A DNA stretch of 51,498 nucleotides, taken from positions 1,862 to 53,359 of the forward strand of contig NZ_LMKH01000014.1 of assembly GCF_001421415.1 (NCBI RefSeq), written 5' to 3'. Position 1 is the stretch's first letter. Each line of letters starts with the position of its first letter. The notes under the pieces were generated by a model. That model was given only the letters and a program-made list of their open reading frames with translations. It did no database searches and was not told the DNA's origin. The DNA is from Sphingomonas sp. Leaf208. GTDB lineage: Bacteria > Pseudomonadota > Alphaproteobacteria > Sphingomonadales > Sphingomonadaceae. Shown piece after piece: positions 1 to 6,940 of the stretch. The position numbers and the translations under genes were made by a program.

Positions 1-271
1 GACTGTTCGTGATCGCATCGCTGAAATTTCCGAGCAAGGCCGACTGTAGGTAGGCGTTCTGATGCTACCTTGGCTTGAAGACCCACAAGCAGACGTTCGG
101 GCCTGCTTTGCCATCTCCCAGCTTCGGCCGTTCGTTAATCTCCGCGATCGGACCGCTTCAAGCCTCGATTCCTGCTCATGATGTCGCCTTCCGGAGGCGA
201 GAGGCTTCGTTTCTCATCGGACCCATACAGATTAGCTGCTACGCATCAGCGCCTAGCTTCTAGGACCGATT
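1..271. other. Intergenic region upstream of the LysR gene
   Basis: I see no convincing gene here; the short open frames look non-coding. The main recognisable feature is a copy of a 60-61 bp repeat at 80-140. A short AGGA at 262-265 could serve as ribosome binding site for the LysR gene starting at 272. Confidence 0.6.
80..140 (+). repeat. Intergenic repeat copy R1 (60-61 bp family)
   Basis: This is the first of four related copies (others at 11602, 25621 and 26272), all in the same orientation. Shared ends are GACCCAcAAGCGGACGTT-like on the left and CTTCGGACATTCGTTCAT-like on the right, with a variable middle of constant length. R1 reads GACCCACAAGCAGACGTT at its left end and ends TTCGTTAATC. 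It is the most diverged copy. I do not know an established name for the family. Confidence 0.7.
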
Positions 272-1117
272 ATGGCCGTCAACATTCCTACCGACGTCGT
301 GCGCAGCTTCGTCGCGATCGTCGATGCCGGCTCCATGCTCCGTGCCGCGGACCGCGTGTTCGTCAGCCAGTCCGCGCTCAGCCTGCAGATGAAACGCCTT
401 GAGGAACTGCTCCAGGTCGCGCTGTTCCGGCGGGAGGGACGCAGGCTCGTCCTGTCGGTGCAGGGCGAACGGTTCCTGCCGCACGCGCGCGAGCTGCTTG
501 CGGTCAACGACCGTGCGCTGGCAGCACTCGGCGACGGCAGCCTGGCCGGCCCCGCGCGGATCGGCTTCGTCCAGGATTTCGCGGAGACGTTGTTGTCCGG
601 CGTCTTATCCGTATTCGCGTCCAGTAACCCCGACGCCTCGCTCGACGTTCGCGTCGCGGGATCGGCCGAACTGCTCGATCTGCTTGCCGCCGACCGTCTC
701 GATATCGTCCTGTGCATCGGCGAGGACATCGACAAGGCCGCCGTCGCCACCGCCGACATGCACTGGCTCGGTAATCCACGCCTGACCTCCGCCGCGATCC
801 TGCCCTTGGCGGTGCTCCAGAAGCCATGCCGATTCCGCGATGCCGCGATCGCCGCGCTGGAGGCGGCGGGCAGGCCCTACCGGATCGTCCTGGAGACGCC
901 GAGCCTGTCCGCCCTACGCGCGGCAGTAACCGGCGGCATCGGTATAACCTGTCGGACCGATGCCTTGATGGGGCTCGATCCGGAGATCCACGACGGGCTC
1001 CCCGCCCTGCCCCGCGTCGGCTATGTCCTGCACATCAACGACACACGACATCCAGTACTCGACCGGCTCCACAACGTCGTCCTTCGCTCGATCGTCGCAT
1101 CCGACAGCGGAGATTGA
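272..1117 (+). CDS. LysR-family transcriptional regulator
   Basis: A 281-residue DNA-binding regulator of the LysR type. Residues 5-65 form the winged helix-turn-helix, with the typical pattern of a segment containing SMLRAADRVFVSQSALSLQM followed by LEELLQVALFRREGR. The rest is the effector-binding domain, at about normal family length (around 300). It precedes the sulfonate operon at 1294 in the same direction across a 176 bp gap, so it is a natural candidate regulator of that operon, in the role of CysB or Cbl. That role is inferred from position only. The ATG at 272 has a weak AGGA 6 nt upstream. The effector is unknown. Confidence 0.88.
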   Translation: MAVNIPTDVVRSFVAIVDAGSMLRAADRVFVSQSALSLQMKRLEELLQVALFRREGRRLVLSVQGERFLPHARELLAVNDRALAALGDGSLAGPARIGFVQDFAETLLSGVLSVFASSNPDASLDVRVAGSAELLDLLAADRLDIVLCIGEDIDKAAVATADMHWLGNPRLTSAAILPLAVLQKPCRFRDAAIAALEAAGRPYRIVLETPSLSALRAAVTGGIGITCRTDALMGLDPEIHDGLPALPRVGYVLHINDTRHPVLDRLHNVVLRSIVASDSGD

Positions 1118-1293
1118 CGCTCTTCACTTCCGCAAAGTCTTTCTTTCCCGGTTAGCTAACCTGCTGAGATTGATGCGGTTTTTCGCTCGTATTTGCATCA
1201 CTCATAAGGCTCGCAAGCTATTCTCTATTGAACCGATAGGAATTGAAGACGCATTGAAGGCGCTCTGGAAAACGAGCGTCCGAAAGGCTGTCC
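1118..1293 (+). promoter_or_regulatory. Probable promoter region of the sulfonate operon, with a LysR-type inverted repeat
   Basis: This 176 bp gap is more AT-rich than its flanks. It contains a short inverted repeat CTAT-N7-ATAG at 1225-1239, about 55 bp before the ssuC-like start. LysR regulators commonly bind dyads of about this size (T-N11-A). The site is a suggestion from pattern only; I could not assign a -35/-10 pair with confidence. Confidence 0.35.
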
Positions 1294-2094
1294 ATGGCGA
1301 AGACGTCCCAACGATCCACCAGCCGATCATGGCAGAGCAGGCTCCAGCGTAGCCGCTGGGTATCGCCGATAGCGCTCATGCTGGCCTGGGAGGCGGCGTC
1401 CCGGAGCGGCCTGATCCCAACCCGCACGCTGGCGGCGCCTTCGCAGGTGCTCGGGACGCTGTGGGGCATGGTCGTTTCGGGTGAATTGCCCGCCAACCTC
1501 GCCGTATCGCTCGGTCGCGCAGCGGCGGGCCTCGTGATCGGCGTGAGCCTCGGCATCGTCCTCGCCCTGGTCGCCGGCCTCACCCGCGAGGGCGAGGCGG
1601 CGGTCGACTCTCCCGTGCAAATGCTGCGGACATTGCCCGCGCTCGCGCTGTCGCCACTTTTCATCGTCTGGTTCGGGATCGGCGAGATGCCCAAAATCGC
1701 GCTGATCGCGTTCGCGACGCTGTTTCCGGTCTATCTCAATCTCTACAATGGCATCCGCGGCGTCGACGTCCGGCTGATCGACGCGGGGCGCAGCTTCGGC
1801 CTGTCGCACGCGCAGATCGTCACCGACATCGTCCTGCCCGCCGCGCTGCCGCAACTGCTCGTTGGCCTACGCTACGCCTTTTCGGTCGCGGTGCTGATCC
1901 TGGTCGTCGCCGAACAGATCAACGCGTCGGCGGGTCTCGGCTTCCTGATCAACAACGCGCGCGATTTTATGCGGACCGACATCATCGTCGTCTGCCTCCT
2001 TGTCTATGCCGGGCTCGGCCTGCTCGCCGACCAGTCCGTGCGCCTGATCGAAGACCGTGCGCTCGCGTGGCGCCCCAAGCTCGTGGAGGCCTGA
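1294..2094 (+). CDS. ssuC: Sulfonate-type ABC transporter permease (SsuC-like)
   Basis: A 266-residue inner-membrane permease of the BPD_transp_1 family, predicted to carry aliphatic sulfonates or related organosulfur compounds through the membrane with the ATPase encoded next. About six hydrophobic segments are visible, starting near residues 25-40 and 70-90. The EAA-type loop that contacts the ATPase is seen around residues 160-190 (DAGRSFGLSHAQIVTDIVLP). Length matches SsuC and TauC. It is the first gene of a plus-strand operon. SsuC rather than TauC or a nitrate/thiamine-precursor permease is supported mainly by the SsuD-like monooxygenase downstream. Confidence 0.85.
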   Translation: MAKTSQRSTSRSWQSRLQRSRWVSPIALMLAWEAASRSGLIPTRTLAAPSQVLGTLWGMVVSGELPANLAVSLGRAAAGLVIGVSLGIVLALVAGLTREGEAAVDSPVQMLRTLPALALSPLFIVWFGIGEMPKIALIAFATLFPVYLNLYNGIRGVDVRLIDAGRSFGLSHAQIVTDIVLPAALPQLLVGLRYAFSVAVLILVVAEQINASAGLGFLINNARDFMRTDIIVVCLLVYAGLGLLADQSVRLIEDRALAWRPKLVEA

Positions 2095-2097
2095 CCC

Positions 2098-2853
2098 ATG
2101 ATTATCTCGCACATCATCCCAATGCCGCAGCCCGTCCGCCCCGTCGTCAAGCTTACGCGGTTCTCGCGCAGCTTCGGTACCAACACCGTCCTCGACAATC
2201 TCCATCTTGATATAGCCCAAGGCGAGTTCGTCGCGCTGCTCGGCCGTTCGGGATCGGGCAAGACCACGCTCCTACGGACGCTCGCGGGACTCGATGCCGC
2301 CGATGCGCAGGACGTGACAATCCCGACCTCTCGCGCCGTCGTGTTCCAGGATGCGCGGTTGCTGCCGTGGAAGCGCGTGTGGCGCAACGTCGGGCTCGGA
2401 CTAAAGGGACCGGACGTGCGCGACCGGGCGGAAGCGGCGTTGCGCGAGGTCGGTCTCGGTCATCGTCTCGACGTCTGGCCGCTGACGCTGTCGGGCGGCG
2501 AAGCGCAGCGTGTGGCGCTCGCCCGCGCGCTGGTCCGCGAACCGAAACTGCTGCTGCTCGACGAGCCGTTCGCAGCACTCGACGCGCTGACCCGCGTCAA
2601 GATGCACGGCCTCGTGATGGCGCTGTGGCGCGCGCACAAGCCCGCCGTGTTGCTGGTGACGCACGACGTCGACGAGGCGATCGCGCTGGCCGACCGGGTA
2701 CTGGTGCTCGATGCCGGGCGGATAGTCGTCGAGGAACGCATCTCGGTCCCGCGCGGTCAGCGTACCGGAATCGCGACGGCATTGCGCGAGCGGTTGCTGG
2801 GATCGCTAGGCGTCGAACGCGACGAGCCCCTGCCCTTCGTGAAGGCCGAATGA
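2098..2853 (+). CDS. ssuB: Sulfonate-type ABC transporter ATP-binding protein (SsuB-like)
   Basis: A 251-residue cytoplasmic ATPase that powers the SsuC-like permease. Walker A is GRSGSGKTT near residues 49-57, the Q-loop is VVFQDARLLPW, the ABC signature is LSGGEAQRVALARAL, Walker B is LLLLDEPFAALD, and the switch histidine lies in LLVTHDVDEA. These are the features of the nitrate/sulfonate/taurine ATPase group. The gene starts 3 nt after ssuC and its last bases overlap the next start (ATGATG at 2850), so translation of the set is probably coupled. Confidence 0.9.
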   Translation: MIISHIIPMPQPVRPVVKLTRFSRSFGTNTVLDNLHLDIAQGEFVALLGRSGSGKTTLLRTLAGLDAADAQDVTIPTSRAVVFQDARLLPWKRVWRNVGLGLKGPDVRDRAEAALREVGLGHRLDVWPLTLSGGEAQRVALARALVREPKLLLLDEPFAALDALTRVKMHGLVMALWRAHKPAVLLVTHDVDEAIALADRVLVLDAGRIVVEERISVPRGQRTGIATALRERLLGSLGVERDEPLPFVKAE

Positions 2854-3467
2854 TGGCGAGCCTCGTACAAAACCGCCTACGCCTCGACCGCTTGCGCGAC
2901 TTCGTCACCGGCATCGGCACGCTGCTCGACCGCACCCGCGACGAACGCTCGCTGCTGAAGGAAGGCAGCACGGCGCTGGGTAGTCTGGTCGCTCACGACG
3001 ACTGGCTGCCGGACGCGTACGCAGCGCCAAAGCCGGATCGTTACTCGCAATACCTCCTCCATTGCGACAGCCGCGAACGCTTCTCGGTCGTCAGCTTCGT
3101 CTGGGGACCGGGACAGGCCACGCCGATCCACGACCACCGCGTCTGGGGTCTGGTCGGCGTGCTGCGCGGCGCCGAACTGTCCGAACGGTTCGCGCGCTAC
3201 CCGGATGGTGGCTTGCACGCGGTCGGCGCAATCGAGCGGCTCGAAGCCGGCGAAGTCGAGGCCGTCTCGCCGTCGGTCGGCGATATCCACCGCGTATCGA
3301 ACGCGTTCGACGACCGGGTGTCGATCAGCATCCACCTCTACGGCAGCAACATCGGCGCGGTCGAACGCGCCACCTATGACGCGGCGGGCACGCCAAAGCG
3401 GTTCGTGTCGGGCTATGCCAACGCCGTGCTGCCGAACCTCTGGGACCGTTCGGGAGCCACCGCATGA
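2850..3467 (+). CDS. Cupin thiol dioxygenase (cysteine / 3-mercaptopropionate dioxygenase family)
   Basis: A 205-residue non-haem iron dioxygenase predicted to oxidise a small thiol to its sulfinic acid. The iron-binding 3-His set is visible as H94 and H96 (in PIHDHRVWG) and H147 (in VGDIHRVSN). In the family, cysteine-specific enzymes carry an arginine in the substrate pocket segment, whereas 3-mercaptopropionate enzymes carry glutamine. Here the segment reads RYSQYLLH with Q67, so the Gln-type is favoured; this is inference. The start is set by ATG overlap with the ssuB stop; open frame extending upstream overlaps ssuB and is not needed. It also overlaps the next gene by ATGA. The placement suggests it handles thiol sulfur released from imported organosulfur compounds. 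Confidence 0.8.
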   Translation: MMASLVQNRLRLDRLRDFVTGIGTLLDRTRDERSLLKEGSTALGSLVAHDDWLPDAYAAPKPDRYSQYLLHCDSRERFSVVSFVWGPGQATPIHDHRVWGLVGVLRGAELSERFARYPDGGLHAVGAIERLEAGEVEAVSPSVGDIHRVSNAFDDRVSISIHLYGSNIGAVERATYDAAGTPKRFVSGYANAVLPNLWDRSGATA

Positions 3468-4687
3468 CCACCCCAACCGAGATCCGCACCGCGCTGCTGC
3501 TCGGGCACGAAATCGCGCTGCTCGACGTCCGTCACGAGGCCGCGTTCGCGACCGGGCACCCGCTGTTCGCCGCCAATCTCGCCTTCAATCGGATCGATCT
3601 GGAAGCGATGATCCGCCTCCCGCGCAAGGACGTACCGATCGTGCTGTACGATGACGGCGAAGGCTATGTGCCGACCGCCGCCGCAGCGCTGGCCGCTCTT
3701 GGCTATACAAACATCGAGACGCTCGAAGGCGGACTCAAAGGCTGGCGCTCGGCGGGCTTCGAAGTGTTCGAGGACGTGAACTCCTACTCGAAGGCATTCG
3801 GCGAACTGGTCGAGGCGCGCCGCCACACGCCGTGGCTCGCTGCCGAGGACGTCGCCGCGCTGATCGAGGAAAAGGCCGACATCGCAATCCTCGATGCGCG
3901 CCGGTTCGAGGAATATGCGACGATGAACATTCCCGGCTCGACCAGTGTGCCGGGCGCCGAACTCGTGTTGCGCGTGGCCGAGGCGGTGCCCGATCCCGAC
4001 ACGACGATCATCGTCAACTGCGCCGGCCGAACGCGTAGCATCATCGGCACGCAGTCGCTGATCAACGCCGGAATCCCCAACCGTGTCGTCGCGCTGCGCA
4101 ACGGCACGATCGGCTGGACGCTCGCCGGCCAGTCGCTCGCGCATGGTAGCGACCGTCCTGCGCCAGAAATACGAAAGAGCGACGAAACCGCCGCCACCGC
4201 CCGCGCCGTCGCATACCGCGCCGGGGTAAAACGCCTGACGCCTGCCGAGCTAGCTGTGCTCGAACGCGATACCAGACGCACGCTCTACCGCTTCGATGTA
4301 CGCCGTCCGGACGAATACGCCGCTGGCCACATCGCAGGCTTCCGCTCCTATCCCGGCGGCCAACTCGTGCAGGAAACCGACATCGCCGCGCCCGTCCGCG
4401 GCGCGCGCATCGTCCTCGCCGACGACATCGGGCCGCGAGCCGACATGACCGCGTCGTGGCTCGCGCAAATGGGGTGGGACGTGTTCGTCCTCGACGGCGG
4501 TTTCGACACCCCCCTCGAAACCGGCCCCGGCCCGACGATCCCACCGGGCGACCCCACGCACCGCTACAAGCGCCCCTACGAAGGCACCGACAACGCCGCC
4601 GCCGCAATGCAAGCCTATCTAGACTGGGAATACGGCTTGGTCGACCAGCTCGCGCGCGACGGCACGCACGGCTTCTACGTCATCTAA
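3464..4687 (+). CDS. Three-domain rhodanese-like sulfurtransferase
   Basis: A 407-residue protein built of three rhodanese modules, at roughly residues 5-105, 120-228 and 255-375. Each shows a DVR/DAR-type strand followed by an active-loop position. Only the middle module keeps the catalytic cysteine (C186 in VNCAGRTRS). The equivalent loops of the first and third read YDDGEGYVP and ADDIGPRAD, with Asp in place of Cys. The active domain would carry sulfur as a persulfide, while the outer ones are probably structural or regulatory. Its start overlaps the dioxygenase stop (ATGA). Its position between a thiol dioxygenase and a sulfonate monooxygenase points to handling of sulfite, sulfane sulfur or sulfinate; the exact donor and acceptor are unknown. 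Confidence 0.82.
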   Translation: MTTPTEIRTALLLGHEIALLDVRHEAAFATGHPLFAANLAFNRIDLEAMIRLPRKDVPIVLYDDGEGYVPTAAAALAALGYTNIETLEGGLKGWRSAGFEVFEDVNSYSKAFGELVEARRHTPWLAAEDVAALIEEKADIAILDARRFEEYATMNIPGSTSVPGAELVLRVAEAVPDPDTTIIVNCAGRTRSIIGTQSLINAGIPNRVVALRNGTIGWTLAGQSLAHGSDRPAPEIRKSDETAATARAVAYRAGVKRLTPAELAVLERDTRRTLYRFDVRRPDEYAAGHIAGFRSYPGGQLVQETDIAAPVRGARIVLADDIGPRADMTASWLAQMGWDVFVLDGGFDTPLETGPGPTIPPGDPTHRYKRPYEGTDNAAAAMQAYLDWEYGLVDQLARDGTHGFYVI

Positions 4688-4702
4688 CACTGGAGACACG
4701 TC

Positions 4703-5803
4703 ATGCCCGTCAAGTTCATCGGCTATATCGGTTTCAACGACGCGTCCGAAATCCACGGCGTCGGCAAGGCGCGCGGGCTCGACAAGGCTTATGTCGAGGC
4801 CGCCGCGATCGCGCAGGAAAAGGGTGGCTTCGACCGCGTGCTGATCCCGTTCGGCTCCGACAGCCCGGAAAGCCAGATCGTCGCCGCGCACGCCGCCGCG
4901 ATCACGACCAAGCTCGGTTTCCTGATCGCGCACCGCCCCGGCTTTACACAGCCGACGCTCGCCGCACGCCAGTTGGCGACGCTCGACCAGCTCTCGGGCG
5001 GACGGGTCGCGGTCCACATCATCACCGGTGGCGCGGACAGCGAGATGGCGCGCGACGGCGATCATTCGGTCAAAGACGATCGTTACGCACGCACCGCCGA
5101 ATATCTAGAAATCCTGAAGCAGGAATGGTCGTCGGCCACGCCGTTCGATCACGACGGCCGTTTCTACAACGTCCGCCAGGCGTTCAGCCAGATCAAGCCG
5201 ACCAATCTACCCGTGTTCTTCGGCGGATCGTCACCCGCTGCGATCGACGTCGCCGGGCGCCATGCCGATGTCTACGCACTGTGGGGCGAGACACAGGCGC
5301 AGGTGCGCGAGGCGGTCGGCACTATCCGCCATGCCGCAGCGCGCTATGGCCGCAACCCCGGTTTCTCGCTGTCGCTGCGCCCGATAATTGCGGACACGGA
5401 AGAAGCTGCGTGGAAGAAAGCCGACGAGATCGTCGAGAAGGTCCGCGACCTCCGCGTCTCGGCCGGTGCGGCAACCAGCGGCCACGCACCACCGAACGCC
5501 GGCTCGCAGCGGCTCCTCGACACCGCCAACCAAGGCTACCGCGTCGACAAGCGGCTGTGGACGGGTGTTGCGGCACTCGGCGGCGCGCAGGGCAATTCGA
5601 CCGGACTGGTCGGCACGCCCGAACAGGTCGCCGACGCGATGCTCGATTACTATGACCTCGGCATCGACCATTTCCTGATCCGCGGGTTCGAGCCGTTGCA
5701 GGACGCGATCGATTACGGACGTGACCTGCTGCCGGTTGTCCACGAGTTGATCGCCGCGCGCGATGCAGAACGCGATCTCGAACCGAAGCGGGCGGTGGGC
5801 TGA
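4703..5803 (+). CDS. ssuD: FMNH2-dependent alkanesulfonate monooxygenase-like enzyme (SsuD-like)
   Basis: A 366-residue luciferase-like flavin monooxygenase predicted to cleave the C-S bond of alkanesulfonates with O2 and reduced FMN, giving aldehyde and sulfite. Characteristic SsuD-type segments are the N-terminal strand after residue 1, FLIAHRPGFTQPTLAARQ, the flavin-region HIITGG, and PVFFGGSSPAAIDVAGRHAD. Length is close to E. coli SsuD (about 380). A GGAGA lies 7 nt before the ATG. No flavin reductase (SsuE) gene is present in the window, so reduced flavin must come from elsewhere. Substrate range is not determinable from sequence. Confidence 0.85.
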   Translation: MPVKFIGYIGFNDASEIHGVGKARGLDKAYVEAAAIAQEKGGFDRVLIPFGSDSPESQIVAAHAAAITTKLGFLIAHRPGFTQPTLAARQLATLDQLSGGRVAVHIITGGADSEMARDGDHSVKDDRYARTAEYLEILKQEWSSATPFDHDGRFYNVRQAFSQIKPTNLPVFFGGSSPAAIDVAGRHADVYALWGETQAQVREAVGTIRHAAARYGRNPGFSLSLRPIIADTEEAAWKKADEIVEKVRDLRVSAGAATSGHAPPNAGSQRLLDTANQGYRVDKRLWTGVAALGGAQGNSTGLVGTPEQVADAMLDYYDLGIDHFLIRGFEPLQDAIDYGRDLLPVVHELIAARDAERDLEPKRAVG

Positions 5804-6822
5804 TGCCGGACTGGACGGATGACGAGGGGGCGGCAGCGACGCCGCCCCCTCCAGCGGAAGGCCTGAAGCGCTGGTGGCCGTTGCTGCTGGCCGTCGTGCT
5901 CGCGGCAGGCCTGTATGCGTGGCTGGGACGCGGCGGGGCGAGCGGCGACGTGCTGCACGTCGGCAGCCAGCGCGGCGGCACAAAGGCGCTGATGCTCGCG
6001 TCGGGCGCGCTCGACGGTGCGCCCTACCGCGTCGAATGGTCCGAATTCCCCGCCGCGCAAACGTTGCTGGAAGCGATCGGCGCGGGTGCGGTCGATGTCG
6101 GGATGGTCGGCGACGCTCCGTTCCAGTTCGCCTACCAGAGCGGCAGCCCGATCAAGGCGGTGGCGGTGCAGTCCGCAACGTCGCGACCGCGCGAAAGCCT
6201 CGCGATCCTCGTGCCAGCGCGGTCGCGGATCGACGATGCGGGTGGTCTTCGCGGCAAGCGGATCGCAACGACGCGCGGCTCGGTCGGCCACTACCTCCTG
6301 CTGCGTGCGCTCGATGCGAAGGGTCTCAAGCCCGCCGACGTCCGCCTGATCTTCCTCGCGCCGGGCGATGCCAAGGCGGCGTTCGATACCGGCTCGATCG
6401 ATGCCTGGTCGATCTGGTCGCCGTATAGCGGGACCGCGCTCGCCGAAGGGGCGCGCGTCGTCGCCGACGGCGCGGACTATCTCAGCGGTTATGGTTTCGA
6501 CGCGGCGAACGCGAGCGCGGCAACTGCGAAGAAGGCGATCCTGACCGATTACCTGCAACGTGAGTCCCACGCACTCGATTGGGCCCGTGCGCATCCAGAA
6601 GACTATGCCGAGGTGCTCGCCAAGGAGACCGGTCTGCCGCTCAAGATCGCACTGTTCCATGCCAGGCATCTGCCAATGGCGCGGGTACCGCTCGACGACA
6701 CGGTGAAGGCCGAGGAACGCGATGTCGTCGCTCAGTTCCGCAAGGCAGGCGCGCTGACGGGCGATAGACCGCTCGACGACGCGTATCTCCCGCTCGACCA
6801 AGGGGCACCCCTTGCACGCTAA
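5803..6822 (+). CDS. ssuA: ABC transporter substrate-binding protein for sulfonates (SsuA-like)
   Basis: A 339-residue periplasmic binding protein of the nitrate/sulfonate/taurine family. The N-terminus is unusual: about 23 mostly polar or proline-rich residues, then one hydrophobic segment at about 24-42 (WWPLLLAVVLAAGLYAWLG), with no clear signal peptidase site, so the protein may be held by an uncleaved membrane anchor. Family segments include VGMVGDAPFQFAYQSGSPIK and KRIATTRGSVGHYLLLRAL. It starts inside the ssuD stop (TGATG). It completes the A, B, C and D components of an Ssu system in the order C-B-x-x-D-A. Confidence 0.84.
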   Translation: MPDWTDDEGAAATPPPPAEGLKRWWPLLLAVVLAAGLYAWLGRGGASGDVLHVGSQRGGTKALMLASGALDGAPYRVEWSEFPAAQTLLEAIGAGAVDVGMVGDAPFQFAYQSGSPIKAVAVQSATSRPRESLAILVPARSRIDDAGGLRGKRIATTRGSVGHYLLLRALDAKGLKPADVRLIFLAPGDAKAAFDTGSIDAWSIWSPYSGTALAEGARVVADGADYLSGYGFDAANASAATAKKAILTDYLQRESHALDWARAHPEDYAEVLAKETGLPLKIALFHARHLPMARVPLDDTVKAEERDVVAQFRKAGALTGDRPLDDAYLPLDQGAPLAR

Positions 6823-6848
6823 GCTTCGAATGCGGGCCTGACCCGCCC

Positions 6849-6880
6849 GCGGCCCGGGGCCGCCCAATCTTCGTCTTTTT
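6849..6880 (+). terminator. Possible intrinsic terminator or attenuator
   Basis: A GC-rich inverted repeat GCGGCC-CGG-GGCCGC at 6849-6863 is followed by a short pyrimidine stretch ending TCTTTTT at 6874-6880. It lies between ssuA and the receptor gene. It could end most ssu transcription or tune expression of the downstream receptor. The T-run is not directly against the stem, which weakens the call. Confidence 0.45.
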
Positions 6881-6940
6881 ACTTCGCGCGCCCCCGCTTC
6901 GGCAGGATCGGAGACGCGCGCCTAGCCCACGGACATCAAC

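Noticed and set aside
2367..3467. A 366-residue Arg-rich extension of the thiol dioxygenase
   Set aside because: It overlaps the ssuB gene in another frame. The ATG at 2850 overlapping the ssuB stop gives the family length.
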